A stretch of DNA of 64,000 bases from Coccinella septempunctata (lineage: Eukaryota; Arthropoda; Insecta; Coleoptera; Coccinellidae). Under the pieces are notes generated by a model. That model searched no databases. It was given only the letters and a program-made list of their open reading frames with translations, and was not told where the DNA came from. Positions 11,378 to 22,771 of this stretch are shown piece by piece (positions within the stretch are counted from its first letter, which is position 1; each line of letters begins with the position of its first letter). A program made the translations under genes and the position numbers. The stretch covers positions 9,426,501 to 9,490,500 of the forward strand of contig NC_058191.1 in NCBI RefSeq assembly GCF_907165205.1, given 5' to 3'.

Positions 11378-12275
11378 GTACATAAATTAGGTCTTTATGG
11401 ACGAGTCCAAAAGTTTATGGCAGAGCGAGCAAAGCGAGCGAGGCCAATAACTTGGGCGAGTCCATAAAGCCTAATTATGTACGAGTTGCATACAAAGCTT
11501 TATGTTCGACTGCAATGCAGAAATTTTATTTTCTGAAATGGCTTATTACTGAAAAACATTGTGTGCTTTTGATTTTCTTACCTTAGTAACCAGCGACCTT
11601 AGCAACCTTAGTAAACACAGTTGTTTACTTCCTTAATTTCATGACAAACGTCATAATAATCCAAAAAGTGGACAGTGCTGGAGAAGAAAGCGTAGAAAAT
11701 TTAGCCGTAAGCGCCAAAGAATCTCTCTTACCCACTAAATCTAAAAGTGCTTATGAAAATATGTATGCGGCCTAAAACAAGTGGTGTAAAACGAAGAAAA
11801 TTGTGAAATCGACAGAAGACAGTATTCTCGCTTACTTCAATAGTGCATTGAAAGCTCAGAAACATACAATATATATAGATGAATTGGAAAGTACTAAAAT
11901 AAGTGTTGCCACCAGAATATTGGGCCAGGAAGTAGCTGATGCTCATCAAGAGTATTGCAGAACGAAAACAATGCTTCCACTTCGAGCTCGACATCCTCAG
12001 GCATGCATTTTTACAATAACAAAGAATGTGTTTTTAATATTCACTACCACACTAATTCTCAGAATAGTTATTCATAATTTTGATTTCAGGTCGAAGTTCA
12101 ATTCTTCTTCCTTGAATAAAGTGTTGTTTGTATCTTTTATATTTACTTGACAGAATGATAGTGACAGTTGAGTCCAATAAAGTGGTGTCCAATAAAGTGG
12201 TGTCCAATAAAGTAGTCAATTATGGACACTAAACGAATTCATGAATAAAGTGTTTATGATTCAGTCGAACATAAA
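11378..12275 (+). mobile_element. Element carrying a tyrosine-recombinase-like ORF
   Basis: A 22-24-bp imperfect inverted repeat (11378-11401 and 11461-11482) forms a hairpin at the left. Inside it is the run GAGCGAGCAAAGCGAGCGAG. A second inverted pair, TTATGTTCGACTG near 11500 and CAGTCGAACATAA near 12262, brackets the ORF. A 15-bp unit, GTCCAATAAAGTGGT, is repeated three times at 12172-12216. This organisation suggests a small mobile element, but the exact ends are uncertain. Confidence 0.5.
11641..12150 (+). pseudogene. Tyrosine-recombinase N-terminal (core-binding-like) ORF, one stop
   Basis: ATG at 11641 opens a frame broken only by TAA at 11773-11775 and running to 12150. It contains ESLLPTKSKSAYENMYAA, then NKWCKTKK, then STEDSILAYFNSAL. 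The order PxKSxxxYxxxYxxFxxWxxxK...TExxLLAYF is typical of the helical core-binding domain of Crypton-like tyrosine recombinases and related insect genes (family knowledge). The catalytic R-H-R-Y domain is not present downstream. After about residue 80 the frame becomes hydrophobic and probably noncoding. The remnant is therefore N-terminal only and inactive. Confidence 0.5.
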
Positions 12276-14008
12276 TGTTTTTACACTACCATCTCCAACT
12301 GACAGTATCTGGTAACAGTCCACTTATTTTTACATAATCTGAAGTTTGAATATCATACCTTCACTGAACCAGACCTAAAGTTTGAAATTTGAGTTGTGCC
12401 ATATCCAAACTGTAGAAATAGAGCAAGTTCATAAATCATTTGGAGAAATGAGCTATCAAGTTTGACAACTTTTTTCGAAATAAAAATTATCCTAAGCGAA
12501 GAACGTTTTTTTTTTAATGATAAATAATTCCCTGAAGACACCGGGCGAATGCGAGGCGAAACGCTAGTTAGAATAATCTGAAATGATGTGAATAGCCCAA
12601 TAAATCCTACTACAGGGTAACAAAACTTTACACCTAGCCATAGTAGACAGCCCATTATCAAAGTCGATGCAAGCTCGAATGAGAACCATACAACTCGGAA
12701 GCGTCGCGACGTGGATACAGGAACCAATTAGCAAACCGGACTTGGGACGCCGCGTAAACAGCAGGAAGGAAACACCCAAGTTAACCCTAGCGGTGGAGAA
12801 ATATTGCGGGCGGATGTGTTGTTTACATACCTGCCTATAACAAAAGACGCGATGAAAACACTGGTAGACGGCTAGTTAAGTTCTCCCTTTCGGCGGAAAA
12901 GTGTTTATTGTTGAGTTGATGCTTCGTACCATTTCATGACATGTAGTTAGATGGAAATTAGTTGCCCTTTATATTTGGGTGTTCTTCACACATTCACTGA
13001 GATGGTCGTATACACATACGCCAAAGTGATCGACATGCATTATGTTCACGATCTTTCTATAGTGGCATGGCAACTCCTTAGAAGCACTGAAGATATGCAG
13101 AAATTAGGCATGGACGTGTGGCTTCACATCACTCGAAAGCAATTCAGAATGAAACTTCTGCCTCTTTATAACAAAAGGACCATAAGGTCTTTGTGGAATC
13201 AGTTTTCAGAATTTTTGCTGAATCAAGACTACTCCTTCAATTAAGAAACTATTCGAGAAAAACCTGCAGAAATTTTGGAAGACAACGTTCTCAATATAAA
13301 GATGAAAAACGGCGGAGATATGAAGAATCTGAAATGTTTATGGAACATGATGATTCAGAAAATCTTTAAGGAACATGATCGGATGCTCTATATTCAGACT
13401 TTAATTTTCAAATAAACAAACGATTCAAAGCTGAAAAAAGGGGCAAAGTTCTAACACTCTTCCGATCGAAGGGTTTCCAAACATAAACGAAATAAATTAA
13501 TTCAGCTAAATAGCACCTACTAATATAAAATGAACAAATGTTACGATCTAAAACGAACTAACAGACCACAATCACTCAAAGTATTAACAGCAATACCATT
13601 TCGTGGAGAAATAGTAGATGCTGACCATCGTTTTGATCTTATCTTACCTTGTCAGAAGAATACTAACTCATTCCTCGGCTGGAATGAATTGATTACTCCT
13701 TTTATTCATTCAATGTCAGTAGTCGGTATGGTCAGAAGATACAACCTTGAGATATCTGACAAGTAACCAGGACCAATTCAATTCACTTTCCTAACTCTCA
13801 GAACGAAGTAATTGTGGAAATGAAAGAAGCGAAACGCAAGCAAAAGACAATTGTTACTGCAACATCTCTGGTCTATTCTCCTAATTAATTTTGGCGTTCA
13901 AAACCACAAGTTGCCCTTGTTTAGTGTTGATATTGCTTCATATTGATATGTATGATGTTGTAATCATTTTGCTATCTGACCAAAGTCCCGAATGACTAAA
14001 CCCTTCAA
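12276..14008. other. No recognised gene; less AT-rich block
   Basis: About 12540-12900 is GC-richer, with a plus-strand frame near 12660-12820 (ARMRTIQLGSVATWIQEP) that might be an old LINE piece. ORFs at 12951-13244 and 13530-13766 have no recognised domain. Confidence 0.35.
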
Positions 14009-14300
14009 GTCTGACTATGATATGCTTTCAAATAGAATTACACTATTTTCTGCAAAGCTCAGAATATCACCATCAACTTCTATCTCTAACAACCCATTCA
14101 TATATAAGAAGAGAAGCGGACCAAGAAGAGTGCCTTGTGGAATCCCGTAAGTAATTAACTTTCTTTCACTAAGCTTATCATTTATTGCTAACATTTGCTT
14201 TCTATTGGAGAGGTAATTTTTAATCAGTACAGTTCCTAAATCGATTCTCATGACTGAGTGTGTCGAATGCTTTCCCTAAATCGATGAACATATACTCCAT
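14009..14300 (-). pseudogene. LINE reverse-transcriptase fragment
   Basis: Minus-strand frames give MFIDLGKAFDTLSHE, then after a frameshift KNYLSNRKQMLAINDKLSE, YGIPQGTLLGPLLFL and SFAENSVILF. These are non-LTR RT blocks A to C. The catalytic FADD box has decayed to FAEN. Both ends are missing. Family Y copy 2 starts immediately beyond 14283, so the repeat appears to have landed in or next to this LINE. Confidence 0.75.
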
Positions 14301-15045
14301 TCACATTTATTTTAGCAGTCAGTTGGCCATGAAATAACTTTTGTAACTAGAACGGAGTAAGGTTGGCACTCATGAAATGACGTTAATGTCATAACGCCGT
14401 TGCCACAACTGATATCAATTTTTATTACGAAAATGCCGAAAGTGCATTCAAATAGTTATACCCTGATATTCTAAAATCCACAATACGTCAGACGGTAGCG
14501 AACATATTCAATGTAAGAGAATTTATATAATATTTCATTTGAATCTAAACGACTTATATTTCAGCTGAATATTTCCACTATCAGAAACATTGTGAATGAA
14601 GAGGATGACAAAGAATTTCCTTCTATTGGGAGACCCAAAAAAGTGGTGGCATTTGAGAATTTTATGTTCGAGTGAATTAATGCGAAAAGTTTACTACAGG
14701 CTTTTCGATGGAGGTCGTCGTAGAATACTTTTCCGAAAATTGTTTTTTCTATTATATTTTTCATTTGACTTGACCTATACATTTTAAATGTTTTAAGGTA
14801 CCAATAAATACCTAATTATTATTATTATATCAATGTATTAAGATGAACAGCCACAAATACGCGCCAGTTGTCCTGTTGATTGTTTATTCATGTGAAATTT
14901 CATCTTAACTTGAAACTTCCTTTAGTTCCTTTTACTTATATTGATGCAAGATGATTTTTGTTGAAGAATTTAATATTCTTGTAATTATCTGTTAATTCCT
15001 TCAGGAGATACCCATTCCCGACCACTGCATCATATGCATTTCATC
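14283..15045 (+). repeat. Family Y repeat, copy 2
   Basis: Best copy of the family in the window. It shows the start motif (TTTTAGCACTCAGTTGGCC), the exon 1 relic ending ANIFN at about 14511, a GTAAGAG donor, a TATTTCAG acceptor at about 14565 and exon 2 (14566-14670). Exon 2 encodes ISTIRNIVNEEDDKEFPSIG, then RPKKVVAFENF. Past that, the reading frame fails and an AT-rich tail runs to about 15045. It lacks the TA insertion carried by copy 3 and thus gives the empty site. Confidence 0.75.
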
Positions 15046-15705
15046 TTCAGGTTAATATTTTTGAAATCTACAACTGATGTAACGTATGCAAACTTTATCC
15101 AAAGAAGATAACGAACATTTTCTGCTTCTGTTATCTTTTCTTCAATTTGACTTCTGGCTCTAGAATATTCATTTTTCAGGTCTAAGTTGTGATTATCCCA
15201 CATTAGTTCATTTGAGATGAGATGAGTGAGATCCACTTTTATCTTTATTCTCATTTTAACAATCTTTGTATTCTGCTCACTATGTTCAGTCAAAATAGAA
15301 ACAGAGGTTCCGGCAATTTCGTCCAATTCGGCCACTTCATAAACCTCCATCCATACTTATCTCATTCTATAATCGATCTTTGAGTTTATTTTGATAGTAT
15401 TTCTTATATTTTCCAGGAATAAAATTCCTCATTTTGATTTTATTTTTATCCTCTAGATGAAAAGTCAGAATTATTATATAAAAATGAAATTTCATATGGT
15501 TTCTAAATTCATCATAATTTTTTGGACACTGCGTGTATTTATTCGGAATACTTTGAAATTTTTTTTCTATAACACCTTGATCGAAATTGTGTATGTCCTC
15601 TACCAGTGCAGTGATAGATTCTACATTTTGATAATATCTAATAAATATGTTCATATCCACAAACAACCAATAAACATTCGCAAAACAATATAGAGGCTTA
15701 TACAT
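15030..15705 (-). CDS. Two adjacent unrecognised ORFs
   Basis: Minus-strand ORFs 15705-15367 (112 aa; begins MYKPLYCFANVYWLFVDMNI) and 15350-15030 (106 aa; begins MEVYEVAELDEIAGTSVSIL) lie head to tail, 16 bp apart in different frames. The first has a hydrophobic start and then a charged segment, YYQNVESITALVEDIHNFDQ. Parts faintly recall insect odorant-receptor segments, but the order is wrong for one receptor and no seven-pass topology is present. They may be decayed gene pieces or chance ORFs. Function not assigned. Confidence 0.2.
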
Positions 15706-15709
15706 ATAG

Positions 15710-17180
15710 GTATTGATTGATAGTTACAAACATTCATTTTTACCTACCTCTACTGTTTAAAAAAAAAAGAAAAGAAGGAATTGAAGAACTTAACTGTTTC
15801 CTTTTCAATTAATGTTCTGTTTCCGATCTCGAGAATGCTTGAAACGATCTCGTCGGGGACCAACAACTAAGTAGCTCTACCGAGACTTTCAATTTTCTCT
15901 TTATAAATTTTTTTCTTTGTTTTTCAAACCTAAAATTCCTCATCATTCAATCAAAATCAACAATTTTTTTTTATGAAACTCTTCATTATTTCATTATCCT
16001 CTCAAAAATAGAAGAATGTCAACAAAATATACTGATAAAAATAAACATCTTGGAGCAACTATCAATAATTCCTACTAATTGTTGAGCAGGGTATATATGT
16101 ATAACTAAAAGATTGAATCACAATGAGCATACGATATCTTGTAGACGTTTGTGGTGAGGTGAAGTGAGGAATATCTTTGAGGGCTCAATGTTGAACCAAG
16201 TAATGCTGATTTCATAACTTCAATGCGAAATGCCTCTCTTGCGACAATATCAAATTGGTCTTCCTTGCTCCTAAGTAAATTTCCACGTCATACTCGAAAA
16301 CACGAAAATACTCTCTGGCCTCTGCGGAACTGGACATACATACGCATAACAATACTTTTTTTAACGACCCACCATGAATAATTGGATAGTAAGACTCTTG
16401 AAAGGGACAAGATACTTCGAAGTGGAGATATTCCCGAATCAATATTTGCAGAGGAATGTAAAAACACTCGGGTCGTACGAAACCATTATTCTGAAATATT
16501 CAAGTTCGTGTCTGGATCCCTTTGGGGTAAATGCAAAGTGGTTATATTGCCAGTTTGCGGCACGATCGCTAAAATGACATGTTTTTGAGGAGCTGTTTGA
16601 ATTTATGGCGCTGAAAGTCCCTTGTAGAAGAAGTGATTATCGCAAGAAGTCCATGTACATGTTTAAAACATTAAGATATGTTGGTTGCGTAAGATCCTTG
16701 TTTATTCTGAAACATGCCGTGGAATTTTATGCGGATGAAAATTTTGGTTGAAAAGAAGGCCACTGTAAATTAGTATCTTGTGTTACACGCTGGTTTGGCC
16801 GAAAATATGGACAGTTTTGATTTATGACCATGTTAACAGTTAGCTAGAGTTTGACCGTTCTCCGCAAGGATATTGTGTTATTTTAATTTAACGTAGACCA
16901 GAGTCATGTTCACTTTCTCGAAAAGTGGCAGCTAAGCCATATAGCGATATATAATTCGAGCCTTTTTTTTGTACACTAACAATTATATTCTTTTTTGTAT
17001 TAGGTCGTACGGAAATTTAGTGTTGTATTTGTCTCACTCGGTTGCTTCATCATGAATCAAGTCTACTAATCACATTTTTCATATTTCTCGTTCTTTTGCG
17101 CAAAATGCTCGCTCGTTGCGCAGAAATTATTATGAAAAATAATGCTTTTCCCAAGTGGTTGCACAGATGATTATTGAAGT
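15710..17180. other. No recognised gene
   Basis: Overlapping ORFs at 16.2-16.6 kb on both strands show no known domain. Remaining sequence is AT-rich. Confidence 0.4.
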
Positions 17181-17189
17181 GAAATTGGG

Positions 17190-17350
17190 GGACGAACATC
17201 ACACTCCAAAATTTTGAAATCAATGGGTTATAAATACAAAAGAATGAAGAAACGCAAAATTTGATTTGAACAAAAGCATGTCGTTGCAGCCAAAATTACT
17301 TTCTTGCGAAAATTTTGGTATTTTGTTCTTCTATTCCTCGATGAACACGT
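17190..17350 (+). pseudogene. IS630/Tc1/mariner-type transposase relic
   Basis: The frame reads ILKSMGYKYKRMKKRKI, stop, FEQKHVVAAKITFLRKFW and FLDEH. This matches the linker before the first catalytic aspartate in insect IS630-like transposases, where GFKYKK...VxARxxFLRK...FLDET is common. It ends 13 bp before the fold-back MITE at 17363. The continuation was not found on the far side of the MITE. Confidence 0.5.
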
Positions 17351-17362
17351 CATGTAAGTATA

Positions 17363-18110
17363 TAATGTGTACTTAAAGTATGGAATAAATTCTCTCGCAC
17401 TGGGTTAAAAAAAAATGCTGAAACATGTCGATATACTTTTTAAGAGGGGCATATTTTAGGCATATTACCTTGCCTCTAACTTCACCCCCTGAGCGGGGTT
17501 GAGTGCCACCTCTAGTTTTTGTAATGGGAAGGGAGGTCGAGAGAAAACTCATTTTAAAGGTCCAGATTATAACCCTAGAGTTTGAAGTTACTAGCGTTAT
17601 CTTTGTTAACATGACAGCTTGTCAAAATTCCTAATTTCATTAGTTTTCTCGAACTGTCATATTAACAGAAATCACAGCAGCCACTCCAAACTTTAGGGTT
17701 ATAACTACCTACTTAAATAATAAACAATAACTTACTTTACCCAATTAAATATTCAAACTGAAATTCTTTTCTGGCCTGACAGTATACTGTTCAATAAACA
17801 ACATTTTTCCATTTCTGTTAATATGACAGCTTGACAAAACTAATAAAATTAGGAATTTGGACTATCATGTTAACGAAGACCACACTAGCAACTTCAAACT
17901 CTAGGGTTATAATCTGGAGCGAGAGACCTTTAAAATAAGGTATCACTAGACACCCCTTCCAATTACAAATACTAGGGTTGGCACTCACCCCCGCTAAGTG
18001 GGTGAAGCTAGAGGCAAGGCAATATGCCTAAAATGTGCCCCTCGCTTGACGCATTTTTTTTATTGCCAGTGCGAGAAAATGAATTTATTCCATACTTTCT
18101 GTGCACACTG
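17363..18110. mobile_element. 748-bp fold-back MITE on a TA site
   Basis: Left end TAATGTGTACTTAAAGTATG and right end (reverse complement) CAGTGTGCACAGAAAGTATG, with TA at 17361-17362 and 18111-18112. Arms extend inward for roughly 300 bp: GGCATATTACCTTGCCTC pairs with the complement near 18010, and TATAACCCTAGAGTTTGAAG recurs inverted near 17900. No coding capacity. The TA site and mariner-like ends suggest mobilisation by a Tc1/mariner transposase (inference). Confidence 0.85.
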
Positions 18111-18112
18111 TA

Positions 18113-19493
18113 TGATATGAAGAGCAATCCATACAATATATAAATGTATAAAATGTCCGAAGGTAAACGTTTTACTCTTATAAACGCAGGAAGTACCTAA
18201 TTTTGAATTTTCAGAGGAGTGTAGGTAGTTTAATATTTAATTCCATTTTGACGTTTAAAGACGACATTATTCAACCCATAGCAACAAGGGTAAGTTGAGA
18301 AGGGTAAGTTTAAAATGAATATATGATATCTTGTCCTTTTCATGCGAATAAAATAAGGAGCAATGAAGTTGAACAACTGAAAACATAGCATAAGTTTAAC
18401 CAGCTATAACTTACTATTACTTAGCCATTTTGAATTTTTAGCTAGAGGTGCAAAGCTATATCTTTTTTCTGGGCGTCAAGGTATTTTTTCTTCATTGCCT
18501 ACTTGTTGTACCGGGTGTGAATGTGAGGCAACAAAAAATTTTTTTCTTTTTGGCGAAGAGTTTTGAAATAGTGGGGGGAATTACAGAGTCCTTTTAGATG
18601 TTCTGTGGATTATTAGGTCAATAACTCGGCAAATTTTACCATTCTTCTGGTATATTGCGTTGCTATGGAAATATCACCATTTCATAAGGGTCTAGTTATT
18701 TCTTAATTTTAGCTATAACTTTCACGTTTCTCCACCGGTGTTGGATTTTTCTTTAGCGGTGTGAAGCACTATCCTCCGTCATAAGAAACACTTATTTATC
18801 AAAACAAGAGTCGAAAACTTATGACATATTGACACTAGCGGGTCAACATATTCTTCTTTGCATACGCTACAAAGGTAACACTTATTTCGAGTTTTGTTTC
18901 GTTCGTTCGTTGTGTTTTCTTAACAAAAGTACCAATTAGTCGCATGAAACTCTCCTATATTGAATATAATATTAATCGATATGTGTTGCAGTTATGTAGT
19001 GAATCGAGATTTTGCAGTTTAACATGTTTCAATCAGTGAACTCTAAAAAAAAATTCTTTTAGAGTTCCATTAGACTCGCCATTGATCAAAAACCATTATT
19101 CGTTTTATTAGCCCTATCCATTTTGTCCGTCTGTTCTGTCTCCTAAGGAACATAACATCAGCGTTGAATATGAAACTAAAAAACACGTTAATCTAACGTG
19201 TCCTTATGGTTCTCTCACAACGTATGAGTAAGAAACATTACAGGTTTTATGTTAAACTATTCAAGAACTCGTGACTATATGAAACTTATTCACATCATAT
19301 GAACTTTCAATCAATAAAATATAACAAAAGCTACATCAATGTTGAATTGAATGTTGAATGTGTTTGTCCGCGATTAATGTTATTATTGAATTCCCAATAT
19401 ATAAAGTGAAATGATACGAACCACCCGAATCATTTTTCTGAAAAACACTTCCTTCAACGGTTCTGCAGAAAAGTAATAAAATGGATTGCCACA
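18113..19493. other. No recognised gene
   Basis: Nothing with domain or repeat support in this stretch. Confidence 0.45.
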
Positions 19494-20640
19494 CCTCTTG
19501 GTTTCAGGATTCAGAAGTGATCACTCAACAGAACAGCAATTACTGAGACTCACAGAATACATAACAGAAGGATTCCAAAATAAACAAGCAACAGGTCTTG
19601 TTCTACTAGATGTCGCCAGAGCATTCGACAGAGTATGGCATGAAGGATTGATTTACAAAATGAGATATGCTGGATATTCAATCAAACTGTACAAGTTGAT
19701 TATGAATTATTTGAGGAACATTCTACGTGAAAGTGGAAGGAAAAATCTCCACTACCAGATATATGGAAGCAGGGGTGCCTCAAGGGTCAGTACTTGGGCT
19801 GTTGCTGTATAACATATATATTCACGATATACCAAAATCTCCAAGGACTATGCTGACACTATATGCCGACGAAACTGGAATCGAAATACGACATCGCAAG
19901 CCAGAAATCATATAAGGAAAATTACAAGAAGCTATAGATGATTGGTGTATTAAATGGAAAATGAAGCTCAACGGACAAAAGAGCTAAGCGATATTACTGC
20001 AGAAGAGGAAACTGAGAACTAGAACAAATCTAGAGGTAGATGGAGAAGAAATCGAGTGGAAAAACGAAGCGAAATATTTAGGTATCACCCTAGACAAAGG
20101 TCTAACTTGAAGAAGCCATATCAAACAAGCCGTTGACAAAACCAAGGCAGCGATGAATTCGCTCTACCCGCTGATAGGTAGAAAGAGCCACATGTCAAAT
20201 GAGACAAAATTGAAAATAATCAAAGCCGTTGTTAGACCGCAGCTGACTTATGGATCAGGTGCTTGGGGATTTGCGGCAAAGAGCCATATAAAAAGAATTC
20301 AGGCAACAGAAAATGAGCTACTACGATGTGCCATAGATGCACCTTGGTTTGTCAGGAACAAACAGATATATCGAGATCTGAAGTGGGAAACCATCACCGA
20401 ATTTATGAAGAGGAAAGCTGAAAAGTTATTCGAAACAGCGAAGGAACATCCAAACGAAGAACTCAGGAGACTAGTGGACTACGATCCGGAGGAAGACAGA
20501 GGAAGAATGAGAATTTACAAAAGGAGACCGCGAGATCAATTGAGGAGAGATTAAAATGAGTACGGAAACTTATTAAAACTATACTAAGAAGAGATATCCG
20601 AAGTGGACGAACATGAAAACCCTAGCACAATAATGCGCAA
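19494..20640 (+). mobile_element. Jockey-like LINE, 5'-truncated, degraded
   Basis: Non-LTR retrotransposon piece covering the RT domain and C-terminal tail. RT motifs: GFRSDHSTEQQLLRL, VLLDVARAFDRVWHEGL (catalytic D present), GVPQGSVLG and LTLYADE. The active-site YADD is changed to YADE. Frames change near 19760 and 19915. The C-terminal part (20153-20554) includes RPQLTYGSGAWGFAAKSHIK and then DAPWFVRNKQIYRDLKWE. The endonuclease is absent. Two relatives at 24860 (+) and 36921 (-) share the 3' end. This copy is the most diverged of the three and lacks a clear A-tail. Confidence 0.9.
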
Positions 20641-20654
20641 GAAGAAATTAACTT

Positions 20655-20940
20655 GGTTTCAGTTGGTGAAGTAGCGGCCAGTGTACCTGACTAGGACGTA
20701 GGACAGCCAGAGATGTGGGTTTGAGTTCAGGCTTGGTATGGGTGTTTGTGTTATCAGAAAAGTATGAATAGTATCTATAATTGATGTTTGCTGTCCATAG
20801 ATGACAAAACCAGGATGAATGGAAAATATGATAATGAACATTTTGTCGTTTATTCAACGATGAGTAGAGAAGTAGAAGTAGAGAAGCGTTACTTGAAAAA
20901 AACAACGATTTATTAACATATCTTTTTTTTGTTCATTAGG
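20655..20940 (+). repeat. Possible tRNA-derived SINE
   Basis: An A-box-like TAGCGGCCAGTG at about 20671 is followed some 50 bp later by a B-box-like GGTTTGAGTTC at about 20718. This spacing matches a tRNA-type internal Pol III promoter. An AT-rich body then runs to an oligo-T/A region near 20930. It does not fold as an intact tRNA. It lies directly behind the Jockey-like LINE 3' end. No second copy in the window. Confidence 0.4.
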
Positions 20941-22771
20941 ATGTCTCGACCAGCCTCAGTCTCCTCTACCCAGACTAACAGATCCTTTTAGAAGTCACAC
21001 GCCTGTTATTCCATAAAAAATGGATGCTATATTGATTTATAGTAGGTTGTTATAGGTCATTATAGTGTCTTCAAGAAGAAACGTGGGTGAGGTGTTTTGC
21101 GTACATACTTCTAATAATACAACTTATATACGAGTATTATCCAAATAATCACTGATGTTCGTTCTTTCAATTTCATTTTTACTTTCGTCAAACCCACCAT
21201 AACACTCATCATCCCACCACTGCTCTCCTCCGCTATCCCTTACAAGCCGTTTCTTACCTCAATGAGGTTACACGTACAACACAATCAGCCCCCACAATGA
21301 TGACTAATTGAGGTTTGAAGCCCAAAGAAGGGTCTTTCTAGGCTCGAAAGAGCTAGCGTGAATCGATTCCCTGGCTTGTAATAGAACAGAAACATGAGGT
21401 TTATTCGAAGCTAAAACGACGCTAATTCTCTTGTTGCAATTATTGTTCAAGGAAAGTTGCACAGGGTATAATTGGCTGCAATGGAATTATATAGCGGAGC
21501 TGAAAGCTCAATTCAGAAAACTTTGCATCTAATTATGCGTACAGATTGATGTCGAAATTGAGTGTTTGATAGTGTATTTGGAGATTAGCGAAATTCGTGA
21601 TGAATTGAGGGTTGAGTGATAAACGTTAAGATCGGAATTATGCCGTAGCATGTTATTACTGCTCAACTGGAACTCTCTTTGTTTGCAACTTTCTTAGCTC
21701 CGACACCATTCGGGCGCATTTGTGAGAGAGTACGATAAATTTTATTCCAGTCATATAAGGACAACAAATCTCCCAGTGAGGGTTGAATTCCTACTGAAGT
21801 TTTGATTGATTAATTTTATGGGTTAATGCTTGACACAGCAAGTCTATCTTATGTTTTTCTCTCGGAGAAAGTTATTATAAATGTTGGTTGGTAAAATTAT
21901 ACATATTTTTCGGGTTTTTCCGCTGTAACCTCCTCTGGAAATCTGACTAGGCATTATTATAAAAAAAGTAGAACAATTATTTCTGTGCCCATAGCGATCA
22001 AACGCTTTCTCATTGTTCAACCCATTTTCATACTAGACTTTGGAGAGTGGAGAATGATTGCTGCTGACATACCACAGATTTTTGTTTCCCAAATCATGTA
22101 CCAGTAGATAATTTATTTTCTATCCAATAAATGTGCTGGTGTCGCTAGACGGAAATAAATTTTGAGTCAAAGAAGTTAAAGTTGCCTGAATTTTCGAGCA
22201 CTGGTGAAAGATGATATAATTATTTAACACATTTTCCATTTTTTCATCCAGAGGGTATGGTTCACTAACCGAACGGAAGAAGAAACTTCTAAACAATTCA
22301 GCCTAGATACCCGTATTAAGAGTACCGAAGGTAAAATCTTTTATTTATACATTCCTATTGAATATATTTGTACATTTCCACATTAAATATATAATACATG
22401 TATTCTTGATGATTTTGGATTATTTAATTCAATGAATTTATATTTTAAGATGTATACATATTCATTTCAGAGTGAATTTTTCAGAAGAAAATGGGAACAA
22501 ACATATTCTTGCCAGAATTGGCTTCAAATGAAGACTAAGCAATTATTATTATCATTTCATATACTTATAATTCATGCAATAAAAAATATATTATCTATTT
22601 GTTGACTTCAGTGATTTCCTGAGAATTTTATCAATTTCTCGATTGTTCTTAATGAAGCTGATGACTCTTACTTATTGCACTCTATTAAGAAATTTCTTCA
22701 TTGAGTTCAATTTCCTTACTATATTTATACCGATGCTGAAAAAAATGATTTATGGTATTTTATAGATATAG
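20941..22771. other. Gene-free; candidate unique block
   Basis: About 21160-21480 is less AT-rich and lacks TE marks. It could be conserved intronic or intergenic DNA. No exon evidence. Confidence 0.4.

Noticed and set aside
15030..15705. Odorant receptor gene
   Set aside because: Weak local resemblance only; segments are in the wrong order and no seven-segment topology is present.
20655..20730. Functional tRNA gene
   Set aside because: Box-like motifs are present but acceptor and anticodon stems do not form. SINE-like at best.
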